A stretch of DNA of 23,619 nucleotides from Actinomycetes bacterium. GTDB taxonomy: Bacteria > Actinomycetota > Actinomycetes > Actinomycetales > Micrococcaceae. How positions within the stretch are numbered: position 1 is the first letter of the stretch; each line of letters starts with the position of its first letter. Positions 23,562 to 23,619 of this stretch are shown here, one piece after another. Both the position numbers and the translations under genes were made by a program. The stretch is taken from the NCBI GenBank assembly GCA_023426375.1, contig JAFAAV010000050.1:1-23619 (forward strand). Reading direction: 5' to 3'. The notes under the pieces were generated by a model, which was not told the DNA's origin, made no database searches, and saw nothing but the letters and a program-made list of their open reading frames with translations.

Positions 23562-23619
23562 CTACCCGGCGCGGAAGTAGTGCTCCAGCTCCTCCAGCGA
23601 CTTGTCCTTGGTCTCCGGG
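23562..23619 (-). CDS. Sugar-porter MFS transporter, C-terminal end only
   Basis: The last 18 residues of a gene that continues past the window edge, PETKDKSLEELEHYFRAG followed by TAG at 23564-23562. PETKxxSLEE is the conserved sequence after helix 12 in the sugar-porter family (galactose, xylose, arabinose and glucose symporters). Being 65 bases upstream of the galactokinase-like gene and on the same strand, it probably imports that enzyme's sugar. Only the tail is visible, so substrate is unknown. Confidence 0.75.
   Translation of the reverse strand, partial: PETKDKSLEELEHYFRAG

Noticed and set aside
1..23619. CRISPR array, insertion sequence, integrase or toxin-antitoxin families
   Set aside because: No regularly spaced direct repeats, no transposase motifs and no recognised toxin or antitoxin domains were found.

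Overview
This window looks like a chromosomal segment from a moderately high-GC Gram-positive actinobacterium. The family Micrococcaceae (the Rothia / Arthrobacter / Kocuria / Micrococcus group) is the best guess. Reasons: GTG and TTG starts with GAGG-type ribosome sites, a dus-dgt-dnaG neighbourhood, an M23 peptidase divergent from rpsB-tsf, and polyprenyl-phosphate-mannose-dependent mannosyltransferases. I cannot name genus or species. Most of the window is ordinary housekeeping and membrane/envelope chromosome. I see no phage, insertion sequence, integrase or CRISPR array.

Layout. 1-2270: the translation operon rpsB-tsf on the minus strand, with a strong hairpin between the two genes and a long rpsB leader. 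2271-2843: a divergent secreted M23-type peptidase. 2844-3223: a repeat-bearing gene-free stretch and the terminator of a minus-strand tRNA-Met. 3368-5498: an overlapping pair, a ten-helix DMT/NIPA-like transporter followed by a GT4 glycosyltransferase. 5699-6577: a holin-X-like membrane protein with a strong terminator. 6840-9368: a plus-strand two-gene unit of M20 amidohydrolase plus MFS transporter, preceded by repeated GGCTC motifs and closed by a perfect 16-bp terminator. 9520-14036: a mannan-type glycosylation locus, with two tandem GT87-like multi-pass mannosyltransferases on the minus strand facing a divergent MptB-like alpha-1,6-mannosyltransferase. 13975-14652: two small unidentified minus-strand reading frames. 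14930-15002: tRNA-Asn with a clear promoter and terminator. 15083-22011: on the minus strand, in transcription order, a TPR protein, dusB, a dgt-like HD phosphohydrolase, an AAHS-type MFS transporter and dnaG. 22132-23619: a galactokinase-like GHMP kinase with the 3' end of a sugar-porter transporter upstream of it.

How the parts work together. The centre of the window (9.5-14 kb) probably builds a cell-envelope lipomannan or related mannan on the outer face of the membrane. The GT4 enzyme at 3.4-4.5 kb could act on the cytosolic side of glycolipid synthesis, but this is only inference. The M20/MFS unit looks like an import-and-hydrolyse cassette for an N-acylated compound. The sugar porter and kinase at the right edge look like a sugar uptake and phosphorylation pair.

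The best candidates for something undescribed are: the small two-frame cassette beside tRNA-Asn (13975-14652); a possible ATT start in the second mannosyltransferase; a transporter with its own operator and terminator placed between dgt and dnaG; and a galactokinase-like protein whose sugar-binding signature is altered. None is a proven new system.
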